Assembly: GCF_010994755.1 (NCBI RefSeq)
Contig: NZ_WHSB02000008.1
Coordinates: 124,001-188,000, forward strand
Direction of reading: 5' to 3'
Length of the DNA: 64,000 nt
From: Shinella lacus
GTDB lineage: Bacteria > Pseudomonadota > Alphaproteobacteria > Rhizobiales > Rhizobiaceae
Shown: one piece after another, positions 37,468-45,717 of the stretch
Position numbering within the stretch: position 1 is the first letter of the stretch
How the letters are laid out: each line of letters opens with the position of its first letter
The notes under the pieces: generated by a model
Databases searched by the model: none
What the model was told of the DNA's origin: nothing
Seen by the model: the letters and a program-made list of their open reading frames with translations, nothing else
Made by a program: the position numbers and the translations under genes

Positions 37468-39365
37468 TCACGCGCCGCGCCACACTCGGCCTCTTGGCCG
37501 CCGCCTTCCTCCCCGGTCTCGCCCGGGCGGGCGGTGGCGAATCCAAGTACCTGAAAGATAAGGTCGACGCCGGCGAACTGCCGCCGGTCGCCGAGCGCCT
37601 GCCGAAGGTGCCGCGCGTCGTCAACACGGCGGCGCTTGGCGGGGAGCCTGGCGTGCAGGGCGGCAGCGTGCGCATGCTGATCGGCGGCCAGCGCGACGTG
37701 CGGCTGATGCCGATCAACAGCTATTCGCGCCTCGTCGGCTATGACCGCGACCTGAAGCTCCAGGCCGATATCCTCGAAAGCTACACGGTGGAGGAAGAGC
37801 GCATCTTCACCTTCCGCCTGCGCGAGGGCCACAGATGGTCGAGCGGCGATCCCTTCACGGCGGAGGATTTCCGCTATTGCTGGGAAGACGTCATTCTCAA
37901 CCGCGAGCTCCTCAAGGGCGGCCCGCCGACGGACCTTCTCGTCGAGGGCAAGCCGCCGATCTTCTCGGTGATCGACGACGTGACCGTGCGCTACGCCTGG
38001 GAAAAGCCGATCCCGGATTTCCTGCCCAAGCTCGCCTCGCCCATCCCGCTGGTGCTGGCGCTGCCGGCGGCCTACATGCGGCAGTTCCACAAGAAGTTCC
38101 AGGCGGCCGACGTGCTGGAAAAGCACATCATAAAACAGCGCGTCGACGACTGGCGTGGGCTGCACATCAAGATGTCGCGCCAGACCCGGCCGGAAAATCC
38201 CGACCTGCCGACGCTCGAAGCCTGGCGCCCGCGCACCGCGCCGCCGGCCGAACAGTTCATCTTCGAGCGCAACCCCTTCTTCCACCGGATCGACGAGAAC
38301 GGCACGCAACTGCCCTATGTCGACAAGGTGGTGATGAACGTCTCCTCGCCCGACCTCATTTCCGCCAAGACCGCGACGGGGGAGAGCGATCTCCAGGTCG
38401 CCAATCTCGACTTCGCCGACTATACGCTCCTGAAGAATGCCGAGACGATCTATCCGATCAATGTGCTCCTGTGGAAGCGCACGCTCGGCTCGCGTGTCGC
38501 ACTTGTCCCCAATCTCAACTGCGGCGACGAGGGCTGGCGCAAGGTGCTGCGCGACGTGCGCGTGCGCCGCGCCATGTCGCTGGCGCTGAACCGCACGGAA
38601 ATCAACAAGGCGGTGTTCTACGGCCTCGGCCAGGAGAGTGCCAACACGGTGCTGCCGGAAAGCCCGCTGTTCAAGCCGGAATATGCCAAGGCCTGGGCCG
38701 CCTTCGACCCCGACCAGGCCAACCGCCTGCTCGACGAGGCCGGCCTCGACAAGCGCGACGACGAGGGCCTGCGCCTGCTGCCGGACGGCCGCTCCGCCCA
38801 TATCGTCGTGGAAAGTGCCGGCGAAAGCACGCTGGAAACGGACGTGCTGGAACTGATCACCGATCATTTCCGCCTGGTCGGCCTCGGGCTCTTCGTGCGC
38901 ACCTCGCAGCGCGATATCTTCCGCAGCCGCGCTATCGGCGGCGAGATCGTCATGTCCGTCTGGTACGGGCTCGACAATGGCGTGCCGACGCCGGAAATGT
39001 CGCCGCTCGAACTCGCGCCGACCGCCGACGACCAGCTCCAGTGGCCGGTCTGGGGCATGTATTACGCGACCGTCAAGACCAAGGGCGAGCCGCCCGACAT
39101 GCCCGAGGTGCAATATCTCGTCGACAAGCTCACCGCCTGGGAGATGACGACGACCGAGGCGGAGCGCGAGACGATCTGGCACGACATGCTGAAACACCAT
39201 GCCGAACAGGTCTTCACCATCGGCACGGTCAACGGCATTTCCCAGCCGATCGTGCGCTCGCGCCGCCTGCGCAACATCCCCGCCAAGGCCCTCTGCGGCT
39301 TCCAACCCACCGCCTTCCTCGGCGTCTACATGCCGGATACGTTCTGGTATGAGGAGAGTGCGTGA
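37464..39365 (+). CDS. Oligopeptide-type ABC importer, substrate-binding protein
   Basis: This 633-residue SBP_bac_5 protein is longer than the usual 520-550. It starts at a GTG (GTGA overlap) with a leader [20 protein letters not shown] that carries a twin-arginine pair. The body shows [20 protein letters not shown], the conserved segment of the family, and [20 protein letters not shown]. Extra length and divergence make a peptide ligand uncertain. Set among glycan genes, it could bind an oligosaccharide or a cell-wall fragment. Confidence 0.85.
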
Positions 39366-39391
39366 TGTTGTGGAGCCCTTCACGCGCCATA

Positions 39392-39545
39392 CCCCCCTCT
39401 GCCCTGCCGGGCATCTCCCCCTCAAGGGGGGAGATCGGCAAGGGGCTGGCCCTTCACTTGAAACGCCGGCCTTTGAAATTGGCGAAGCGGTACTCCATCC
39501 AATCTCCCCCCTTGAGGGGGAGATGGCCGGCAGGCCAGAGGGGGG
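39392..39545. repeat. Palindromic repeat element, copy 4 (RIME-like), inside an operon
   Basis: This 154-base copy lies between the binding-protein and permease genes of one importer. It is flanked on both sides by TA (TA before CCCCCC, GGGGGG before TA). Its paired hairpins could weaken or punctuate the transcript so that the binding protein is made in excess over the permeases. Confidence 0.8.
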
Positions 39546-39579
39546 TATTCGCCCAATACCACGCTGAAAGGCCCACCCG

Positions 39580-40578
39580 ATGATCCGCTACATCCTCGGG
39601 CGCATCGCCGTCATGGTGCCGACCCTGCTTCTCATTTCGATGCTGGTCTTCGTCATCATCGAGCTGCCGCCGGGCGATTATTTCGAGAGCTACATTTCGG
39701 AACTGCGCGCCATGGGCGAGGCGACCGACATGGCGGAGATCGAGGAGCTGCGCGAGCGCTACGGCTTCGACAAGCCGCCGGTGCTGCGCTACGTGCACTG
39801 GGTCGGCGGAATGCTGGTCGGCGATTTCGGCTATTCCTTCGAATATCGCCTGCCGGTCTCCGACGTGGTGGGCGACCGGCTGTGGCTGACGGTGCTGGTT
39901 TCCTTCGTCACCATCATCTTCACCTGGCTGATCGCCTTCCCGATCGGCATCTATTCCGCCACCCACCAGTATAGCTGGGGCGACTATGGCCTGACCTTCG
40001 CCGGCCTCATCGGCATCGCCGTGCCGAACTTCATGCTGGCGCTCGTCGTGATGTATTTCGCCAATATCTGGTTCGGCGTGTCGATCGGCGGCCTGATGGA
40101 CCGTGAATATATGGGCGCGGCGATGAGTTGGGAGAAATTCCGCTCCATCCTGTCGCATATCTGGATCCCGGTCATCATCATCGGCACGGCGGGCACCGCC
40201 GGCATGGTGCGGCGCCTGCGCGCCAACCTGCTCGACGAACTCAACAAGCAATATGTCGTCACCGCCCGCTCCAAGGGCCTGCATCCGATGCGGGTTCTCT
40301 TGAAATATCCGCTGCGCATGTCGCTCAACTTCTTCATCTCCGACATCGGCTCCATCCTGCCCTCGATCATTTCCGGCGCGGAGGTCACGGCCATCGTGCT
40401 GTCGCTGGAAACGACCGGCCCCATGCTGATCAAGGCGCTCCAGACCCAGGACATGTATCTTGCCGGCTCTTTCCTGATGTTCCTCGCATTCCTGACGGTC
40501 GTCGGCGTGCTGGTGTCCGATATCGCGCTCGCGATCCTCGACCCGCGCATCCGGCTTGGCGGAGGCAGCCGCAAGTGA
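39580..40578 (+). CDS. Oligopeptide-type ABC importer, permease 1 (DppB-like)
   Basis: The 332-residue protein begins MIRYILGRIAVMVPTLLLIS, the DppB/OppB hallmark, and has about six membrane helices. The coupling loop is LDELNKQYVVTARSKGLHPM (EAA-type motif) near residue 215. The stop overlaps the GTG of the second permease gene. It is separated from the binding-protein gene by the inserted repeat element but clearly belongs to the same importer. Confidence 0.88.
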   Translation: MIRYILGRIAVMVPTLLLISMLVFVIIELPPGDYFESYISELRAMGEATDMAEIEELRERYGFDKPPVLRYVHWVGGMLVGDFGYSFEYRLPVSDVVGDRLWLTVLVSFVTIIFTWLIAFPIGIYSATHQYSWGDYGLTFAGLIGIAVPNFMLALVVMYFANIWFGVSIGGLMDREYMGAAMSWEKFRSILSHIWIPVIIIGTAGTAGMVRRLRANLLDELNKQYVVTARSKGLHPMRVLLKYPLRMSLNFFISDIGSILPSIISGAEVTAIVLSLETTGPMLIKALQTQDMYLAGSFLMFLAFLTVVGVLVSDIALAILDPRIRLGGGSRK

Positions 40579-41750
40579 AGACGCCGCTTCCTGAACCCGG
40601 CGCGCCGCTCGGCCATTACGTCTCCGACGCGCCCTTCGATCCCTATGCCGCGGAGCGCAAGGTCGAGGAGCTGAAGGTCATCGCCCAGGCCTCGCAGTTC
40701 CAGCTCATGTGGTGGCAGTTCCGCCGCCACAGGATGGCGCTCGCCTCCGGCATCTTCCTCATCGCCGTCTACCTGATGATCGCGATCAGCGAGTTCCTGT
40801 CGCCCTACAATCTGCACACCCGCAACATCGACTTCATCTATTCGCCGCCGCAGACGCTGCGCTTCATGCATGAGGGCTCGTTCGTCGGGCCGTTCGTCTA
40901 CGGCCAGACGATGAGGCTCGACATGGACACGCTGCAGCGCGTCTATACCGACGACAGGACCGATGTTCAGAAGCTGCGCTTCTTCTGCCGCGGCGACAGC
41001 TACAGGTTCTGGGGCCTGTTCCAGTCGGACGTGCACCTCGTCTGCCCGGCCAAGGACGGCGAATTCTTCTTCCTCGGCACGGACCGGCTCGGGCGGGACA
41101 TGCTGTCGCGCATCCTCTATGGCGCGCGCATCTCGCTCACCATCGGCGCGCTCGGCGTCATGATGAGCTTCGTGCTCGGCATCGTCATCGGCGGCCTTGC
41201 CGGCTATCACGGCGGCATTTTCGACCTCATCGTGCAGCGTGTCATCGAGGTGTTGCAATCGATCCCCAGCATTCCGCTGTGGATGGCGCTCGCCGCGATC
41301 ATTCCGGTCACCTGGAGCCCTATTCTCGTCTATGTCGGCATTACCATCATCCTCGGCATGCTGGACTGGACCGGACTTGCGCGCGCCGTGCGCTCGAAAC
41401 TTCTTGCCTTGCGCGAGGAAGATTATGTATTGGCGGCCCAGGTCATGGGCGCAGGCAGCGCCCGCATCATCCGCCGCCATCTCGTGCCCGGCTTCATGTC
41501 CCATCTGATTGCCAGCGCAACGCTGACCATTCCGGGCATGATCCTCGGCGAGACGGCATTGAGTTTTCTCGGGCTGGGCCTTCGGCCGCCCATCACAAGC
41601 TGGGGCATTCTTCTGACAGAGGCTCGCAGCATCAACATCATCGCCCTTTATCCGTGGCTGCTTTTTCCGGTAGTACCTGTCGTTTTGGTCATTCTTGCTT
41701 TCAATTTCCTCGGCGATGGACTGCGCGATGCGGCTGACCCCTACAAGTGA
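40575..41750 (+). CDS. Oligopeptide-type ABC importer, permease 2 (DppC-like, long periplasmic loop)
   Basis: This 391-residue permease starts at a GTG. After the first helix (about 48-70) there is an unusually long extracytoplasmic stretch of around 100 residues before FLGTDRLGRDMLSRILYGAR, the conserved DppC start of the channel domain. The coupling loop is REEDYVLAAQVMGAGSARII. Long loops of this kind occur in YejE-type permeases, so the importer may be YejABEF-like. The operon seems to end here; the next gene starts 70 bases later. Confidence 0.87.
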   Translation: MKTPLPEPGAPLGHYVSDAPFDPYAAERKVEELKVIAQASQFQLMWWQFRRHRMALASGIFLIAVYLMIAISEFLSPYNLHTRNIDFIYSPPQTLRFMHEGSFVGPFVYGQTMRLDMDTLQRVYTDDRTDVQKLRFFCRGDSYRFWGLFQSDVHLVCPAKDGEFFFLGTDRLGRDMLSRILYGARISLTIGALGVMMSFVLGIVIGGLAGYHGGIFDLIVQRVIEVLQSIPSIPLWMALAAIIPVTWSPILVYVGITIILGMLDWTGLARAVRSKLLALREEDYVLAAQVMGAGSARIIRRHLVPGFMSHLIASATLTIPGMILGETALSFLGLGLRPPITSWGILLTEARSINIIALYPWLLFPVVPVVLVILAFNFLGDGLRDAADPYK

Positions 41751-41820
41751 GATCGTTGGGACGACCAATGCACAAGAGCTTTTCGACGGCGATCCCGGCG
41801 CGAGCCTGGAGGCTTTTCCC

Positions 41821-43020
41821 GTGAGCCGGAGTTTCGAACACGCCCGCATCCTCATGTACAGCCATGACACGTTCGGTCTCGGCCACCTGCGCCGGTGCCG
41901 CACGATTGCGCATGCGCTGGTCGAGGAATATCGCGGCCTCAACGTGCTGATCATCTCGGGCGCCACCATCGCCGGCGCCTTCGATTACCGCGCCCGCGTC
42001 GATTTCGTGAAGATCCCGAGCGTCATCAAGCTGCGCAACGGCGAATATACCTCGCTGGAGCGCCATATCGACCTCGAAGACACGCTGACCATGCGCCGCT
42101 CGATCATCCGCCACACGGCGGAGACCTTCCGGCCGGACATCTTCATCATCGACAAGGAGCCGATGGGGCTTTCCGGCGAGGTGGAGGAGACGCTCGCCTA
42201 CCTGAAGGGCCGCGGCACGCGGCTGATTCTGGGTCTTCGCGAAGTGATGGACGCGCCGCACCTGCTCGAAGCCGAGTGGAAGCGCAAGGACGTCATGCAC
42301 AAGATCGAGAAGTTCTACGACGACATCTGGGTCTATGGCCCGCCGGATTTCTACGATCCGCTGATCGGCCTCGACGTGCCCGACGGTGTGCGCGAAAAGC
42401 TGAAATTCGTGGGCTTCCTGCACCGCAACGCGCTGCAGATGGACCGCGCCCAGTACCAGCCGACCGGCGACTATATTCTGGTCACCACCGGCGGCGGCGG
42501 CGACGGGGCGGATCTCGTGCAGGACGTCATCCGCGCCTACCAGCACGATCCCGACCTGACCCACAGGGCGCTGATCGTGCTCGGCCCCTACATGCCGCAG
42601 GGCGAGCGCACCAAGCTCACCCAGGAGGCCGCGAAGATCCCCTATATAGAGGTGATCGAGTTTGATTCGCGCATGGAGGACCTGGTCGCGGGTGCGCAGG
42701 GCGTGGTGGCGATGGGCGGCTACAACACCTATTGCGAGATCCTCTCCTTCGACAAGCCGGCGCTGATCGTGCCGCGCGTGCAGCCGCGCGAGGAACAGCT
42801 CATCCGCGCCACCCGCGCGGCCGAGCTCGGCCTCATCGACATGCTGCTGCCGGAGGAATCGAGCGATCCGGTCCGCCTTGCCGCAGCCCTGAAGGCGCTG
42901 CCGAAGCGCCCGCCGCCGTCGAGCGGCCATCCGGGCCTCCGGCTGGAGGGCCTGCGCCACATTGCCCGCATCGTCGGCGACGAGCTGTCGTCGCGCGAAC
43001 TGATCCCGTCCGGCGAGTGA
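41821..43020 (+). CDS. Glycosyltransferase, GT28/MurG-like (first of three)
   Basis: Reading from GTG at 41821 with GGAGG eight bases upstream gives 399 residues. An ATG at 41728 would overlap the permease gene and has no ribosome site. The N-terminus ARILMYSHDTFGLGHLRRC is a GT-B donor-lobe start, and the C-terminal lobe has GVVAMGGYNTYCEILSF followed by PRVQPREEQLIRA, the nucleotide-sugar-binding region of MurG-like enzymes. It shares its plan with the protein encoded at 44495. It probably adds a sugar in a surface polysaccharide or glycolipid. Confidence 0.8.
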   Translation: MSRSFEHARILMYSHDTFGLGHLRRCRTIAHALVEEYRGLNVLIISGATIAGAFDYRARVDFVKIPSVIKLRNGEYTSLERHIDLEDTLTMRRSIIRHTAETFRPDIFIIDKEPMGLSGEVEETLAYLKGRGTRLILGLREVMDAPHLLEAEWKRKDVMHKIEKFYDDIWVYGPPDFYDPLIGLDVPDGVREKLKFVGFLHRNALQMDRAQYQPTGDYILVTTGGGGDGADLVQDVIRAYQHDPDLTHRALIVLGPYMPQGERTKLTQEAAKIPYIEVIEFDSRMEDLVAGAQGVVAMGGYNTYCEILSFDKPALIVPRVQPREEQLIRATRAAELGLIDMLLPEESSDPVRLAAALKALPKRPPPSSGHPGLRLEGLRHIARIVGDELSSRELIPSGE

Positions 43021-44498
43021 GAGGCGAGACCGCGTTGGCGCCCCCGCACAAGATCGTCGTGCTGCTGAAGGGCTATCCGCGCCTGTCGGAAACCTTCATC
43101 GCGCAGGAACTGCTCGGGCTGGAGCGGGCCGGGCTCGACCTCGTGCTCGTGTCGCTGCGCCACCCGACGGATCGCAAGCGCCACCCCGTGCACGACGAGA
43201 TCAGGGCGCCGGTCTTCTACCTGCCGGAATACCTGCACCAGGAGCCCATCCGCGTGCTGCGCGGCCTGTTGCGGAGTTTTCGCCTGCCCGGTTTCGGCGC
43301 GGCCCTGCGGCAGTTCCTGAAGGACTTGCCGCGCGATTTCAGCCGCAACCGCTTCCGCCGCTTCGGCCAGGCGGCGGTGCTCGTCGGCGAATGGCCGGAG
43401 GGCGCCGGCTGGCTGCACGCGCATTTCATCCACACCCCCGCCTCCGTCGCCAATTATGCCAGCAAGATGCTCGGCATCCCCTGGACCGTCTCGGCGCATG
43501 CCAAGGACATCTGGACCTCGCAGGACTGGGAACTCGCCGAAAAGCTCGCGACGGCGCACTGGGCCGTGACCTGCACCAAGACGGGGCACGCGCATCTGCA
43601 AACGCTTGCCGGAGCGAATGGCGACCGGGTGCATCTGAGCTACCACGGCCTCGATCTGGATCGCTTTCCGCCGGTTGATGCGGGAGTACACCCCCCTCTG
43701 TCCTGCCGGACATCTCCCCCTCAAGGGGGGAGATCGGCTGGCGGTGAGGACGGTGCTCAAACGGCGGCCTCCGAGATGGGCGAGACGCTGCTCCATCCAA
43801 TCTCCCCCCTTGAGGGGGAGATGTCCGGCAGGACAGAGGGGGGTGACGCTCACCCGGTGCACGACGCTTGCGGCTGCACACCCGCCGCAAGCAACCCCCG
43901 CCCACCCCGCGACGGCTCCGACCCGCAGAACCCCGTCACCATCATCAGCGTCGGGCGCGCGGTGCCGAAGAAGGGCTATGACGTGCTGCTGCGGGCGCTG
44001 GCCCGCCTCCCCGCCGACCTCCACTGGCGCTTCGTCCATGCCGGCGACGGCGGCGAGCGGGCGATGTTGCAGAGGTTGGCCGAAGAGCTGGGCATAACGG
44101 AAAAGCTCAGCTGGCTCGGCGCGATGGACCAGAAGGACGTGCTCGCCGGCTACCGCGAGGCCGATATTTTCGCGCTCGCCTGCCGCATCACCGCCGATGG
44201 CGACCGCGATGGCCTGCCGAACGTGCTGGTGGAGGCCGCAAGCCAGCGGCTCACCTGCGTTGCAACCGATATTTCCGGCATTCCCGAACTGTTCGAGAAC
44301 GATGTCAACGGCCTGCTGGTGCCCTCGGAAGACCCGGAGGCGCTCGCCGCAGCCCTCGAACGCGCGATCCGCGACCCGGCCCTGCGCGACCGGCTCGGCC
44401 GGGCCGCAGAAGCCAAGGTGCGCGCGAGCTTCGACCACCACACCAGCATCGCCCAGCTCAAATCCCTGTTCGAAACCGCAGCGCGGGAGACCGCATGA
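43017..44498 (+). CDS. Glycosyltransferase GT4 (WcaL-like) carrying an in-frame palindromic element
   Basis: This 493-residue GT-B enzyme is coupled to its neighbours by GTGA at the start and ATGA at the end; a TTG at 43035 is an alternative start. The donor-binding lobe begins at VTIISVGRAVPKKGYDVLLR and contains GLPNVLVEAASQRLTCVATD with the catalytic-type Glu. Between the two lobes, residues about 225-276 are encoded by a complete copy of the palindromic repeat, read as PPLSCRTSPPQGG to HPISPLEGEMSGRTEGG. Without this insert the length would be usual. The frame stays open throughout, so the protein may be functional with an extra linker loop. Confidence 0.8.
   Translation: MRGETALAPPHKIVVLLKGYPRLSETFIAQELLGLERAGLDLVLVSLRHPTDRKRHPVHDEIRAPVFYLPEYLHQEPIRVLRGLLRSFRLPGFGAALRQFLKDLPRDFSRNRFRRFGQAAVLVGEWPEGAGWLHAHFIHTPASVANYASKMLGIPWTVSAHAKDIWTSQDWELAEKLATAHWAVTCTKTGHAHLQTLAGANGDRVHLSYHGLDLDRFPPVDAGVHPPLSCRTSPPQGGRSAGGEDGAQTAASEMGETLLHPISPLEGEMSGRTEGGDAHPVHDACGCTPAASNPRPPRDGSDPQNPVTIISVGRAVPKKGYDVLLRALARLPADLHWRFVHAGDGGERAMLQRLAEELGITEKLSWLGAMDQKDVLAGYREADIFALACRITADGDRDGLPNVLVEAASQRLTCVATDISGIPELFENDVNGLLVPSEDPEALAAALERAIRDPALRDRLGRAAEAKVRASFDHHTSIAQLKSLFETAARETA
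43691..43843. repeat. Palindromic repeat element, copy 5, inside a coding region
   Basis: This 153-base copy has both inverted ends intact, inserted in the glycosyltransferase gene between its two lobes. Because 153 is divisible by three and this orientation is free of stops, the reading frame continues, adding 51 residues. Its ends (TGTCCTGCCGGACATC and GATGTCCGGCAGGACA) are perfectly matched to each other, unlike copies with TGCCCTG/GGCC mismatches, so it may be recent. Confidence 0.82.
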
Positions 44499-45646
44499 GC
44501 AGTCCCCGCGTCCTCTTCTATGTGCAGCACCTGCTCGGCATCGGCCATCTGGCCCGCGCCAGCCGCATCGTGCGCGCACTTGGCGCCAACGGTTTCGCCG
44601 TGACGCTGGTGACCGGCGGCATGCCGGTCGATGGCTTTCCCGGCCCCGGCATCGACCATGTCGCGCTGCCGGCGATCGCCGTCGGTGACGGCGGTTTTGC
44701 AGCCCTCGTCGACGAGACCGGCAAGGTCGTCGACGAGGCCTTCAAGGCCGATCGGCGCGACCGGCTGCTCGCCGCCTACCATGCCTGCCGGCCCGACATC
44801 GTCATCATCGAGGCCTTCCCCTTCGGCCGCCGCCAGGTGCGCTTCGAGCTGCTGCCGCTGATCGACGCGATCGAGGCGAGCACGCCGCGCCCGCTGCTGA
44901 TGACCTCGCTGCGCGATATCCTGCAGGAGCGCGCCAAGCCCGGCCGCGACGAGGAGACCATCGACCTCGTGCGCCGCCATTTCGACCGCGTGCTGGTGCA
45001 TGGCGATCCGGGTTTCGTGCGGCTGGAGGATACCTTTCCGCTGGCCGATGCGATTGCCGATCGCGTCGTCTATACCGGCCTCGTCGGCGCAGGCCCGTCA
45101 ACGCCTGCGGCCGAGCGCTACGATATCGTCGTCTCCGCCGGCGGCGGCGCGGTCGGCGCGGGGCTGGTCGAGGCCGCCCTCCAGGCGTCGCAACGCCTTG
45201 CCGGCAGCGGCCGCTGGCTGGTCATCACCGGCCCGAACCTGCCGCAGGCCGATTTCGACCGGTTTGCCGCGCAGGCGGGGGAGACTGTCGACCTCGTGCG
45301 CTTCCGTACCGATTTCCGCAGCCTGCTCGCCGCCGCGCGCCTCTCGGTCTCGCAGGCCGGCTACAACACGGTCTGCGATGTGCTGGAGGCCGGTTGCGGC
45401 GCGGTGCTGGTGCCCTTCGCGTCCGGCGGCGAGACGGAGCAGACGGCGCGTGCCGAGCGCCTGGAGCGACTCGGCCGGGCGGTCGTCGTGGCGGAGCATG
45501 AGCTTTCTGCGGAAACGATGGCAGGCGCAATTTCCCGCGCGCTTTGCGCCGAAACAGAGAAAAATGTGCCCGATTTGCAACTGGATGGCGCCAATCGTAC
45601 CGCGAATATCCTGAGGGACCTTCTAAAAGGCCACACGGCTTCCTAG
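44495..45646 (+). CDS. Glycosyltransferase, GT28/MurG-like (third of three)
   Basis: The 383-residue protein starts in the preceding stop (ATGA). It begins SPRVLFYVQHLLGIGHLARA, very like the start of the protein encoded at 41821, and has LSVSQAGYNTVCDVLEAGCG in the C-terminal lobe, the donor-binding region of GT-B enzymes. The three glycosyltransferase genes are tightly packed and probably build one oligosaccharide. The donor sugars cannot be read from the sequence. Confidence 0.8.
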   Translation: MSSPRVLFYVQHLLGIGHLARASRIVRALGANGFAVTLVTGGMPVDGFPGPGIDHVALPAIAVGDGGFAALVDETGKVVDEAFKADRRDRLLAAYHACRPDIVIIEAFPFGRRQVRFELLPLIDAIEASTPRPLLMTSLRDILQERAKPGRDEETIDLVRRHFDRVLVHGDPGFVRLEDTFPLADAIADRVVYTGLVGAGPSTPAAERYDIVVSAGGGAVGAGLVEAALQASQRLAGSGRWLVITGPNLPQADFDRFAAQAGETVDLVRFRTDFRSLLAAARLSVSQAGYNTVCDVLEAGCGAVLVPFASGGETEQTARAERLERLGRAVVVAEHELSAETMAGAISRALCAETEKNVPDLQLDGANRTANILRDLLKGHTAS

Positions 45647-45669
45647 CTCTTGCGGTATTGCCGCTGTCT

Positions 45670-45675
45670 TATAAT
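45670..45675 (+). promoter_or_regulatory. Possible -10 element before the ABC exporter gene
   Basis: A perfect TATAAT lies 43 bases upstream of the start codon in the 71-base gap. The best upstream partner is CTTGCG around 45649, which resembles the alphaproteobacterial -35 CTTGAC but with short spacing of 15. It may allow separate expression of the exporter gene. Confidence 0.3.
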
Positions 45676-45717
45676 CTTCATACGGACAGCCGCCGTTCAC
45701 GCGCATAGAAGTCTCCC

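Noticed and set aside
43017-44498. Calling the glycosyltransferase a pseudogene because of the inserted repeat
   Set aside because: There is no stop or frameshift through the element and both lobes keep their motifs, so loss of function cannot be assumed.
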